From Sorghum bicolor (Eukaryota > Streptophyta > Magnoliopsida > Poales > Poaceae), in contig NC_012872.2 of the NCBI RefSeq assembly GCF_000003195.3, forward strand, positions 50,759,695-50,823,694: a stretch of 64,000 bases of DNA, read 5' to 3'. Each line of letters opens with the position of its first letter. Position 1 is the stretch's first letter. Made by a program: the position numbers and the translations under genes. The notes under the pieces are model-generated. The model was given only the letters and a program-made list of their open reading frames with translations, did no database searches and had not been told where the DNA came from. Below, in pieces: positions 11,401-21,683 of the stretch.

Positions 11401-14400
11401 CCTGTAGCCAGGATAAATGATGTGATAGGAATTTCCTAGGAGCTCTTAACTTCAAGAGATTCATGTCAACCAACACCAATCTCTTCAATCAATACTTGTT
11501 TGGAGGCACCTCATCAAAGATGGATCTGTTTCTCTGTAACTAATGTGCCAGCATCCAGGAGTTATGAGCTCTATGAAGGCCATTTTGTTATGATGAACAA
11601 TTACTCTAGCTGCTTCAAGTCCTATTCAAAACCCCAATGGTCCTCAGTCTAAACTGGCAACCAAAGAACAAGTGATCACAATCTGATTGAATCCTGAGGT
11701 TTTTCTTCTTTAGTGGCCATGTTGATTTTAGCCATTGAGTATTGTCCAAAAGAAAGTCTGGTGCAGACCTTTAGCTGCATTCTGATTGAGAAGATAACAA
11801 TTCCTAAAAGAATCATATCTCCAACTAAAAAAAAACAGAACAGGAAACTGTTTGAGTGAAAGCATAGACTGTTACAGTATGTTATGTCCCACTTAGTCTT
11901 TATTTGAATTCATTCTTTCACCGAAGGCTGTATTTGTTCACTTTTCAGGCTGCTTTTTATCCCTTAGTTTAAGTTCATATTTAAGATTAATGTTCTCTGA
12001 ATTTTTAGGTACACGATTACCCTGCAGTTCTAAGGGACAGTGCATGGGAACATTCTCTGATATATGAGAAAGAAAACGGAAGCTGGAAGTGCAAGTGGTG
12101 CAGTATTGAGGGTGATCATGGTTTAACTAGGTTGAAGTGGCATCTTGTTGGATGGCAGAACCACCCTCAGTGCCCAAATATTCCAATGGATGTTGCTGAA
12201 AAGATGAAGGATCAAATGATGTCAAAGGAGGAGCAGAAAGCGAGATCAGGTTTATTTGATGGTAATGGCTATTGTGACGTGCTGTGCTCTTCTAAGAGTT
12301 CACAACTTGATCAGGACCATCTCACTGCAACAATACATGACAGATGTTCTTCCCAGGCTTTTGCTAACAGTGAATTAAAAGGATGCAACATGTTATCCAG
12401 TACTACTCTTCTTTCACAAGAGAGTTCCAATCCTCAGGTGCATCATGAGGATCCTCAGGTGTGTCATGAGCAAGAGAGGAACGAGGTTGCCACCTCTTCA
12501 GAACCTGGCTGTGAGAAAGGTCAGAGGATGCAGTGGCAGTCGCAAAATAAGGTGTAGTAACCTTAGAGCTCTGGTACCATGTTAATTTCAGAACTGGAGA
12601 TTATTCACAACTGCACACTTTATTTAGTAGAATGTAGTACAAGGTAGCTAAGCCTAGATTATGTGGCCCTATTAAAGTTATATAGTACCTATGCTCACCA
12701 AACAGATGCAATGTACATCTTTGGTGGTCTATTTGGAGTCTAGGGCCAGATTTCATGCAACACTGTTTGTACGATTCTTGGCTGTATCAGCTATTCATAC
12801 TACTGGAACTCATCATCAGCTGTAGTTAGATAACCATATATGACTCCTTTGGTGCACGATTAGTTAGAACTAGCAACATGGATACTAGCAGTAAGTCAAC
12901 ACTATATTGACTAACTGGAACATTTTTCTTACTGAGACTTGTCATCTATGTAGAAGTAAACACTAATAGCACTTTCTTGCCTTCCTTAGGTATAATCGCA
13001 TGGAAATCAGCGATCCACGTTCCTGAACCATGAAGTAGTCTTTAGATCCCTTGAAATATTACTATTATTAATGCCCTTTGATATAATCTTTTCCTTTTTG
13101 TTGGTGGTTCATGTTACTTGGGATTAAAAGACTTAGTTGTTGTTGTTGTTGTTTTACAATATTTCTGCTGGACTAACGTGTTAAGTACTAAAAAGTGTTC
13201 ATTGTGCAGCCAATGATGGAAGAAGGACCTCATGGGAATGGATTATGTGGTGACACAAACAAGTTGGAGGAACAAAAAAGTGACTTTGGAAGTAGTGACT
13301 GCTGGAGATATGTTTTGGATAGACTAATGCATTTGCCTGATGTACAAGAGGACGCTGGAATTGGGACATGCATCCGCGATGCTCTTCTCTATGGTTGTGC
13401 TGAATTTGGCACAGTAAGTGGGAAAATCACAGACATTCTTGCATTGTTATATTATGTTAGCATTAAGTAATCTACAGAACAATGAATTATCATATGCTAC
13501 ATACTCTTTGGATAAAACAGTAGGTCATCAACACCTCTTTTGAGAATACTGTAGCTGTAATAATATATTTAAAGGATAAATCGTCATGATATCATCTTCA
13601 GTAATCTTTTTCTTGACTTATATCAGGTAGCTGACAAAGTGGAAATGGATCGTGATAAAACAGTGAATGCGAACACTGCCAGGTGCCAGAATATTCTTAT
13701 GGACGTTTTAAGATCGGAGAACTTTGCTTTGTTGTGCAGTGTACTCTGCAGAACTGTACATCAAGATGGGGAAAGAACTAGATATTTTGATTTTGGTGTG
13801 ATTGACTCAAGGATGAAAAATGGAAATTATGGGCATGAACCTGAATTATTCATGCATGATCTGAAACTGGTACCAACTTCATGACTTTTGGGTTGATATT
13901 TCTTCTAGTTTTGTATCATGTGTTTTGAAATTTTAGACTCCTATTAAATTGTAAACATAGTGTTGTTGTGCACATGCGTCCAATACCTAGATCTTACATT
14001 ATATAGTAGTTTCCTTTGATATATATATCTCTGTAGTTCAGGTACACAATCTCGGTTGCTGAGGTGTGTCATCTGTGGTGTTTGGCTGGCACTTCTGCCC
14101 TTCAGGAGTTCCTCCTGATGTTGCTTGCTCAAGGCCCTTAGTTGTAATGTGGTTGGTTGGCCATGGTCATTTTTTTTCTTTTTGTGAATTTTGTGAGTGG
14201 TGTGTGTTGTGGGGTTCCAAGCCCCCCCCCCCCCCCTGATTTTTGTACATTCTATACTTCTTTGTCTTAATGTGACATGCAGCTCTCTTGTGTTGTTTGA
14301 GAAAAAGAACAGATACACAATTTATTTTATTTTCTGCCTTTGTAAACCATTGTGTTTTAGCACTGCTATTTTACCTAAGCTGAGCAGACATTTTATTTTT

Positions 14401-15850
14401 GGTGGGTATATATAAAGTTTTTCATAGTGGTATGTCAATCGTCGTTTTATATTGTTGCAGTTATGGGAAGATCTTAAAGTAGCTGGTCAAGATATTATTC
14501 ACCTAGCAAATAATCTATCAAGCCTCACAGAGGACTCCTACGAAAAGCTGGCAAGTGCTTGATACCTGAGTTTATTTGAATTCTCAATATGTCTTAAGAT
14601 TTCCCCTTAAATTTTCTGATTGACCTTTGTTTTGTGCTTTTTAGTTCTAATAAGAATGCCTTGAATGTCAGATATATTTGCATCAATTGGTTCAGTTGTG
14701 TAGTTGGTATATACTAATATACATTGGCACTAAAATTTGGAATATGATATTACATTCTCTAGGTTGGAAGAGAGAGAGGATCAGATGATGGTGAGCTCAA
14801 TGTGAGTGCTTTGGTGCCAACGTTTTGCTTTCTTGGCTCTGCTGATTTAAGTTATGCATTTCCTCACCTTTGTTCAATATTACGCTATCTCTATTGCAGG
14901 GAGCTGTGGTGGCCAGGTCTGAACCCAAAAACCTAGTTCAATCAAATGCATTGGTACCCTTGACCTCACAAGGCTTTAACCAATTGGATCAACCTGGACC
15001 TTCTTATCTTTCTGATGTATATAAAGACAGTATCTGCAACCAATGTGGAAAAGAAGCAAGAGTCGGTAGCGTTCTCAAATGTTATAGGTGCATGCTACCT
15101 TGCCACATTTCATGCATTCAGGCTACTGATTCATTCATTTCAACTGGAAGGTGGTGTTGTAAAAACTGCAGTGCTGGCTCTAAGGAACCAGTTGAAGGAG
15201 ACATGGTCTTAGCCCATTACTATCCAAATTGCTTGCATGAGAATTGTGTTGTCTGCGATAGACTGGCGGCCTGCAGGTCTCCAAAATGTGAAGATACACC
15301 TAATGAAAACTCAAGAGCAATGGTTATTTCCAGTGTGGACTCCTTTGCTGATCCAGAACTGCCAGAGATTGACACATGTTACTCATGCAAGATATGTGGA
15401 GATACTGAAGAGGATGAGAAGAGGTTCTTGATATGCGGCCACGTCCACTGCCTATACAAGTACTACCACATTCGGTGCCTGATGTCCAAGCAGATTTCAA
15501 GCAATGTCCAGCGGGACCAACCGTGCTGGTACTGCCCATCTTGCCTTTGCCGGGTTTGTCTGTCTGACAAAGATGATCATCTGACCATTCTGTGTGATGG
15601 CTGTGACGAGGCTTACCATCTCTACTGCATAACACCTCGCCGTACTTCGGTACCCAAGGGGCATTGGTATTGCTCATCGTGTAGCGTGGAGAGAGCAAAA
15701 GAGGGGATGAGACAGTATGAGAGGACGCTGAAGCTCCACCAGAAGGACGATGCAGAACTGCAGAGTTGGAATTACGATGGCGTGGACCTGCTACTATCTG
15801 CCGCAGAGCAGCTCAGAGAAGATGAGCTGCTGGTGACTCGTACAAATTAG
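5417..15850 (+). CDS. PHD-finger protein with four BED-like zinc-finger modules
   Basis: Exons read by hand: 5417-5650, 5870-5935, 7485-7898, 8445-8801, 9450-9617 (or from 9447), 9789-10148, 12009-12551, 13210-13413, 13627-13869, 14461-14550, 14763-14801, 14900-15850. All junctions are phase 0, giving about 1222 aa. The N-terminus has a basic KRRR stretch and a Pro/Gln-rich tract. Exons 3, 4, 6 and 7 each encode one BED-like C-x2-C...H...C module, with first Cys near residues 128, 264, 441 and 561. The last exon holds PHD-type zinc fingers: one near 950-1000, then an extended C-rich pair (about 1060-1190) ending in the canonical ILCDGCDEAYHLYC...GHWYC pattern. A nuclear chromatin reader or transcriptional regulator is likely. 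It resembles the PHD proteins annotated EHD3-like in grasses, but I am not certain of orthology. Exon 10 uses a GC donor. Confidence 0.8.
6205..6298 (+). mobile_element. LINE 3' tail remnant in an intron
   Basis: The stretch ends in tgcacagatctcctgcacac-tcgagg followed by an A-run. This matches the 3' ends of the LINE fragments at about 11220-11250 and 14270-14310 (ctcctgtgtgttcgagaaaa). Same strand as the host gene, intron between exons 2 and 3. No coding remains. Confidence 0.5.
6572..6831. mobile_element. Stowaway MITE, 260 bp, TA target duplication
   Basis: Long terminal inverted repeats (ctccctcgattccaatttat on the left; the inverted match ends ...gggatggagggag on the right) extend to about 65 bp through the block ccaagaatcttggagagtca. 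TA lies on both sides (6570-6571 and 6832-6833). The element could form a long hairpin in the host pre-mRNA. It lies in the intron between exons 2 and 3 of the PHD/BED gene. Confidence 0.9.
7991..8048 (+). other. G-run with quadruplex potential in an intron
   Basis: Long guanine runs (one of about 15 G, then several of 3-9 G separated by T, AT or TGGT) lie about 95 bp after the end of exon 3. They are on the transcribed gene's sense strand, so a quadruplex could form in pre-mRNA as well as DNA. Run lengths may suffer sequencing error. Confidence 0.7.
9048..9290. mobile_element. Decayed Stowaway-like MITE
   Basis: The left end ctccctccatttatttataa is typical of grass Stowaway MITEs. A weak inverted counterpart lies near 9250-9290 (caatgtttgactttttttaa). 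The right terminus is degenerate and the boundary approximate. It lies in the intron before exon 5. Confidence 0.4.
10660..10715. repeat. Palindrome in intron 6
   Basis: The arms tgtcaatgacaagtgggg and ccccacatgtcattgaca are near-perfect inverted repeats around a short cctga centre. This is probably the core of a foldback or MITE-type element; outer ends were not resolved. Confidence 0.6.
10855..11250 (+). mobile_element. 5'-truncated LINE, 3' end, in intron 6
   Basis: Coding-like sequence at about 10940-11080 resembles the very C-terminus of a grass LINE reverse transcriptase (RNRCVFDGVPP followed by LASEEIQLYG). It is followed by a 3' UTR with a short (GT) run and the terminal cacaggtctcctgtgtgttc-gagaaaaaaataaa tail. 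Same orientation as the host gene. Confidence 0.7.
14040..14310 (+). mobile_element. LINE 3' UTR remnant in intron 9
   Basis: The stretch ends in gcagctctcttgtgttgttt-gagaaaaag, closely related to the tail at 11220-11250. It contains a C-run of about 17 at 14222. Inserted in sense orientation between exons 9 and 10 of the PHD/BED gene. Confidence 0.6.
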
Positions 15851-16712
15851 CGTGGGACCTTTCATTGCAGCTAGAAGACTGGTTCTTTTGCTCTGTAAAG
15901 TGGATTTTGCTTTTCCAAGACTTGAAGGATTTGTTGTTTGAGGAGGAGAGGCCTCAGGATCAGAAGGCTCGGGCAAGGGCACTTAACAAATTTGCTGCAG
16001 TCCTCTCACAGACTGATGAAAATACAAGATCTTCAAACAGCGGTCGCCTTTTGAGCTGCGTGCGTAGATGATAACAATGCTGTAGGAGATTTGTCTTCTG
16101 TCTTTTTGCTTTGTTGCACCTGGTATCCGAACTGTAAGGGATGTTGTTAACTTCAAGGTGGTTACGTAGCTTGTATCTTGTGTGCTAGCAGGTGCAATTT
16201 TGCGGGAAAATCTCCAATTTGAGAGAGCAAAAAATGTCTTTCAAAATTGCCTCAGGTTTTGTTAAGGCTGTTATTATGCCTTTGTGGTCTGAACTTTTGT
16301 AGGCATAGGCATAGCATCTGACACTACAACGCAAGATGTTTAATTCCTTGAGAACTATTACGGCTATAACACACTACTCTGATTGTACTTAAGCCGCTAC
16401 TCTGGATTGGCTACCGAAGCATGCAGTCTGTTCCCTTGATGATACGCTGTTATCTGATTTGTTGTGAGAGAAAAATATTGTTGAATGGTTAACAAATCCG
16501 GTAGATAACCTCAAGCGAATAAGCTGTTAACAACATCTATAATTAGTTTTCGTAATTATTCAAGGAACAAGGTCATGCCTTCGTGGCGTGTTCACGTCGC
16601 AGCTCTGGGTTATTAGTCTGCTGTTTCATGCAAGGTTCTACATAGGGTTACAATGGCGTTTGTCACTTTTGATCTGGTTTTGAGTGCTTTTGAAAGATTA
16701 ATCGACTACTAG
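15851..16712 (+). other. 3' UTR and downstream flank of the PHD/BED gene
   Basis: No independent gene is seen. A coding-like stretch at 15925-16071 (DLKDLLFEEERPQDQ, then a run ending CVRR) lies in a frame different from the last exon, preceded by a pyrimidine-rich tract ending in ccaag. It may be an alternative terminal exon or an old exon now in the 3' UTR. The flank ends at the 5-bp target duplication of the chromovirus (actag, 16708-16712). Confidence 0.4.
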
Positions 16713-19700
16713 TGTAACACTCTCGTGTTAAGCGAACTAAAACATGACATGACATCATGAGCATTGCATAGTTTATTGTTAAGTAAACCCTGATGCATTA
16801 ACCTAAAATAAGTTTATTTTGGATGAATGTGTTTAGGAATTTAAAGTGTGTTTAATTTATGTATGGATGCTTGTTTTGGAGTTTAAAAACTTTGGGTGAA
16901 AGTTTTTCCGAAAAGCTTAGGGGGGAACCCTAGTTTTCAAAACCTTAGATTTGTCCCCTTTTGTGCAAATCAAAAACCAAGCAAAATTTGAAGTTGAGTT
17001 CAAAAGCAAAGTTGTAGATCTTGTTAAGATGTACAACTTTGGTGTTTTAAGTTTTTGAAGATTTAGTACAAAATCCAAAGTAATTTTAAAAATACAGATT
17101 TCCGGAAAGTGTCCCCTTTTCAAACTTAAATCCCCAATTCAAAATATGTTTGGAGTTTTGAAAAATGGTCAACATGAAAGTTGTAGGGCTTGAAAAGTTG
17201 AACAACTTTCATGTTGGGAGTTTTTCAAGTTGTTATACAAAATCAAAAGTAATTTTAGAAATTCTGTTTTGCCCAATTCAAAAATTTGGAATTTAGCTTG
17301 AATTTCAAACTGTTTGGCCAATTTAGCTATTTTTCCACCCAGAATTAGCTCTGGCCACCAAAAGATGTTTTGTAGCTCACAAAATTTTGTACAACTTTTA
17401 TTTTGGTGAAAGTTTGGCTTTAGTTCAAACTTTGGCTGTTTTTGCTAAAGGACAGAATGGGGAGGATATGGACGTCTACAGTAACCGATATGCTCCTCGG
17501 CGCTCTGTCCAAGCGCGGCCACCGCTCGCGCAGCGCCGCCTGCGAGCGTGAGGGCACGCAGCTGCTTGCGGCCAGAGTCGCCAGGCGACGTGGACGTCAT
17601 AGCCTCGCTCCTTTCTCCTTTCTGAGCACCGACGTGGACGACGTCGTCTGTTTGCTGTCCATGACCGAAAGAAACCCGACGCCCTTCCCCTTCAAATTCG
17701 TCGTGCTCAACACCTCTCTCACCAAATTGAACCATCTACGATGTTCGCCACCTCCTTGCGAACCCAACGCACTCCCAAGCTCGCTGCATAACCCACTCAA
17801 GCGCCGGAGTTTCTTTTCCTTCTCCAAATCCGACCGAGCGCCGCCGTGATCGAGCTCCACTGTGGCCAGTACTACTCCGACCCTCTCCACTGCCTCTCCT
17901 TGCTCCTTTGAAGTCTTGGTGAGCCCCTCAAGCTCGTGCGCCCTTTGGTTTGCTTTCTATCCGTTTGCAGTAGCCGGTGTTCGCACCGTTAGCCGCGTCG
18001 TCCGCCATGGACGCAGGCAAGGGGAGTAGGAGAGAGTAGCTTGCGCTTTGTATACCTTGGTAGGTGCGCAAGGGACCGGAGATGCTAACCCACCCCACCG
18101 CGGGAGCCAGGAGCTCACCGGCGCGGAACCGGAGTTCATCGGAGCGACGGGCGAGAGGTGGAAGACGTCTCTGACGGGCGGGACCCGCCCGTCAGTGGCC
18201 GCGTGAGGAGGAGCACGCGCAGTTCGCGCGGGAGAACAGCGCGCGGGCCAACTTGGGCCGTATCCAGGCAGGCCGGCCTGCGGCCCAGTTTCCGGGCCGT
18301 CCTCTGTGCATGCTGTTTTCTTTTCTTTTATGCAATTTATGATATATATGTTTGAAATTATGCTATAAATTGTATAATGATTCAAAAATCATGGAAATAA
18401 TTGTGTAGGTTCCAGATAATGTAAAGAGTGTAGGAAAAATATTAAATTTTGTTTTATGATAGTTTGCATATATCTTTAAATTGCCTTTGTTTATTAATGA
18501 ATAAACCTTCCATGATTTTTAGTAAATTATGGGTATATCCAAAAATCATGAAATTTAATATGTGATCTTGTGTTAATATTATTTAGCTTCATGATTAATT
18601 CCAGCTCTGTTTGATCAAGTATGCTCTGTTTCTTAATAAAGCTATTTAAAATGCTTATAAAAGAAATAGAAATAATTAATCCCTTTAGGATTTGGGTGAT
18701 ATTTTGGATTGTTTGACAACCATGGTTACTTAGCATGATATGCTCCCTGGTTATGGTTTAATTCATGTAAATGATCCTTGTGATATGATAGGTCCACAAC
18801 ATTGCTTAATAAAGATGATAAAACTTGTTTAGAAATAATCTATGTTTTTGGGTAGCTAAGTTAGTTGTTTCTATACCGTGAAGGTAAATTGTACTCGAGA
18901 TAATCATAGTTTGTTGTTATCATCCAAGAACATGTAACTTGTCTTTATCATACCTTGAGTATATCATAATCATGCATATGCACTTTTACGTATAGAATAC
19001 GCTCCGGAAGAATCTGATCCTCAGTGGGTTGCTTCCGAGTTTGTGAATCCTTCGAGTGTTGTTGAGTTGCCGAACTTCCCTTCCGACCAAGGCAAGCCCC
19101 GGACATTAAACCCTATCCTTGTATTTTCATAAAGTTATTTATATCACTTGAGTTAATATGATGCATTAGGTGAATAGGAGTTGAGTGAATCCTATTTGCT
19201 GCATTATCTACCTTGATGATTTCCACATTAACCTTGATACCTGTTTTATGAAAATACTTAGTATGCTTAGTCCTGCTTATTAGATAAGTTTTCAAATGAG
19301 AAAGTTTGAAGGGTTGTTGTGGAATACTTTTAAGGTCAATAATGTTCAACTTGAGACCGGTCGGTGGACTTGCTTTAAGAATGGAGTCTTAAAGTAGTGT
19401 CTCCAACTGTGTCGATTAAGGACCGTACCGTTGATTGGCCTGTTGTGATTGAGACCTTTGAGTACAGCCCACATGCGGCGGTAAGCCTTACCTATAGCTA
19501 TTCCGATACTTGAGAACGGCTAACCGCGTACTGGGAGTGGAAAGATGGCGAGAGTAGCGTGTACCCACCTTACGGATCTGAGATGACCGGGAAACATCTA
19601 GATTGGCTGTAGGATGGTGGTGTACTGTACTCTCGGGTGACGCTGGACCCGTTCTTGTATGGGAGGATTTATAGAAAAGGTTGACGTATGCAAGATTAAG

Positions 19701-20499
19701 TTCTACATATGTCGTGTGGTACTGAATCCCCAGCTGGGTTTAATCGATTCGAATCGCCGTGTTTCCTCGGTTATGGAGCCTCAATCCTCACCCCATCATC
19801 GTAGTAATAAGTGAATCTTTGGTATAAGAAAGAGATGGTTTGCTTATGAAAGTTGGATAATGATCTTGGCTAGTTATAAGTGATAATTTTGAGTTAAAAC
19901 TTGAAAGTAGGCTTTACTCTTAGTAAGCTTTTATGCAAAAGAAATACTTGATCTTGATAAAGCTTTACCTTGAATCCCTATAGCCTGCATACCTGAGTCT
20001 TCATCTCTTTTATAGTCGGTTAAGTCTTGTGGAGTACTTTTGTACTCAGGGTTTCTTAACCCATGTTGCAGGTGAGTCTTTTGATAATCCTTTTGATGGT
20101 CATGGTTATTTTACTCTTGTGGAGGAGAGTGATGATGATGAACCTGATGTGTGACCTTGGGCAAGTAAAAACTTGTTGTGTGATCTATGGTTTATGTAAT
20201 ATAAAGTTCCGAAGCTTTTATGTATCAAATACTTATGGTTTGTAAACTTTGAACTTAAGTTTCAATCTATGTTATGTAACCTTTCCGCTTTTACTCTGAT
20301 TCCTCTTATCTATGAAATGTTGTAATACTGTGATGCTTGATGAGGGAATTCCTGAAAAGGAAGTTACGTGGATGATTCGGGTTTCCCGAGGACACCCGAC
20401 AGACTTCTTGAGTCATTTGGAACTCGTGCACGCTGATCAGAAGTCTTTGAGACAATGATGGGTGCATGTGGGCCACTTAATTCAGGAGGTTCTGCCACA
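16713..20499 (+). repeat. 5' LTR of the chromovirus
   Basis: 3787 bp. AT-rich except for a GC-rich island at about 17450-18310. The first part carries repeated aaagttgta...tacaacttt-type inverted pairs (near 17010-17035, 17180-17210, 17355-17400). A perfect 11-1-11 palindrome sits at 18172-18194 (tgacgggcggg-a-cccgcccgtca). A consensus splice donor (ttgcag/gtgagt) is at 20071/20072. Differences from the 3' LTR that I found: 17737 T/C, 18899 G/T and 19669 T/C. The open frames inside the GC island lack recognisable domains and are probably incidental. Confidence 0.95.
20072..20077 (+). promoter_or_regulatory. Candidate splice donor in the LTR leader
   Basis: The sequence gcag/gtgagt matches the plant 5' splice-site consensus. 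It lies about 430 bp before the LTR end, so in any transcript initiated upstream it would be in the leader. Acceptor-like AGs directly precede both downstream start codons (20990 and 21684). Confidence 0.45.
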
Positions 20500-20501
20500 G
20501 C

Positions 20502-20513
20502 TGGTATCAGAGC
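20502..20513 (+). other. Primer-binding site (initiator tRNA-Met type)
   Basis: TGGTATCAGAGC starts 2 bp after the 5' LTR. This is the usual minus-strand primer site complementary to the 3' end of plant initiator tRNA-Met. Confidence 0.9.
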
Positions 20514-20989
20514 CGGTTTCCCTTAGAAAGTATAGCAGTATTCGGTTTTGAAAACTTCAAAAGCTTTTGAGTCAAACCAAATTTCAAATTAGTTTGAGTC
20601 CAAATTGCTTCTAAACTTGTCTTATGCTTCTAACTTGTCTCAGTTCATTCTTTAGACTTATCCTTCTATCTAAATGGATATGTTCTTAGTATAATTATGG
20701 TGATATTTATATACAAGGAACGATGCTTATAATGTTATAATATTGCCCTATTTATGAAAAGAACGTTTATGCACTTTTATATCAAGTGCCTAATTTAAAG
20801 TTAATTATTTGTTTGATGTATGCTTTGTTCGTAAGTACGTTTCATGCATCATTATTGAAAACATGTAATTAACTTTCCTCCTTAAAGTTGTTATAATTAG
20901 AGGTAATATGTCCATCTAATTGTAAAACTCTATCCTTTAACCTTGGAACATATATAGTTCTAATATTCAAAATAAAAATATTTTGGCAG

Positions 20990-21457
20990 ATGGCTCGTAC
21001 CCGCCTAACCGCTCGTAAGTCCACCGGAGGTCGTGTTCCCAGGCACCAGTTGGCATCAAGGGATCCGCCACCCTCCGACAGCAGCGACAGCAGCACTGAC
21101 AACTCCAGCGACGGAAACGGGAGTGACACCAGCGGAGGTCCTCCTTCGCCAAGGACCTACAGGCTTATGAAGAATGATATGCGCCTGATGCTCACTGACA
21201 ACATCAATATGGAAGTTCAGCTGTACCATATGGCAGGGTATGTGGTCACTCTTGAGGCCTATGCCAACACCCTCCATGAGGAAGTGCACCAGCTGCAGGA
21301 TGCCCTCAATCCACCCGAGGCTCCTGAAGCAGCGGAGGAAGTACCAGTTGTCATCCAAGTGGATAGTGATACTTCTGAGGATGAAGCAGAGGAGCCAGGA
21401 ACTCCCACTCCAGATGAGGGTGTTACCACCAGTGAGTCGGATATGGATGATGACTAG
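20990..21457 (+). CDS. Histone H3-tail-mimic ORF of the chromovirus (155 aa)
   Basis: A separate ORF between the primer-binding site and gag. Residues 2-20 read ARTRLTARKSTGGRVPRHQ. Aligned with the histone H3 tail without gaps, 16 of the first 21 H3 positions are identical. H3 K4, K14, K18 and K23 are replaced by R, R, H and R; R2, R8, K9, S10, T11 and R17 are kept. Then follow a Ser/Asp-rich linker (about 28-50), a likely helical middle (about 57-105), and an acidic tail with a SUMO-interaction-like core VVIQV (120-124) followed by acidic residues to 135. The histone fold of H3 is absent. The start codon directly follows an acceptor-like ttttggcag. Function is unknown; mimicry of an H3K9 methylation substrate is inference. 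It is not a normal gag or pol part. Confidence 0.85.
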   Translation: MARTRLTARKSTGGRVPRHQLASRDPPPSDSSDSSTDNSSDGNGSDTSGGPPSPRTYRLMKNDMRLMLTDNINMEVQLYHMAGYVVTLEAYANTLHEEVHQLQDALNPPEAPEAAEEVPVVIQVDSDTSEDEAEEPGTPTPDEGVTTSESDMDDD

Positions 21458-21683
21458 GTGTTGAGTAGGCACGAAGTATGACCTAGTGTGCTCTTCTGAC
21501 TTTGTAACTTAGTTAGTCAGAAAAACCTCTAGTATGGGAAGTTGTGTAAGATAGTGGTTTCAGTAGTCCTGCCCAGGAGCGGACTTGTATGATAAATAAG
21601 ATGAACGTGTTTGTGTTATGTAAGTCATGATGTATGATGGTTAAGTAAGCATGTTAATTAAAGTGTGATGTGTTTTTAAACAG

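Noticed and set aside
15324..15698. 124-aa frame on the minus strand
   Set aside because: Antisense shadow of the PHD exon; the Cys/His pattern on the plus strand clearly decides the coding strand.
17442..17890. 135-aa and 97-aa frames repeated at 27025-27473
   Set aside because: They are identical because they lie in the two LTRs of the chromovirus. No domain, no conserved start context, and overlapping frames on both strands; treated as the GC island of the LTR.
20990..21060. Explaining the H3-like start as chance or as a true host histone gene
   Set aside because: The 16/21 gap-free identity is too high for chance, and a real H3 gene is excluded because the globular histone fold does not follow and the ORF lies inside an intact retrotransposon.
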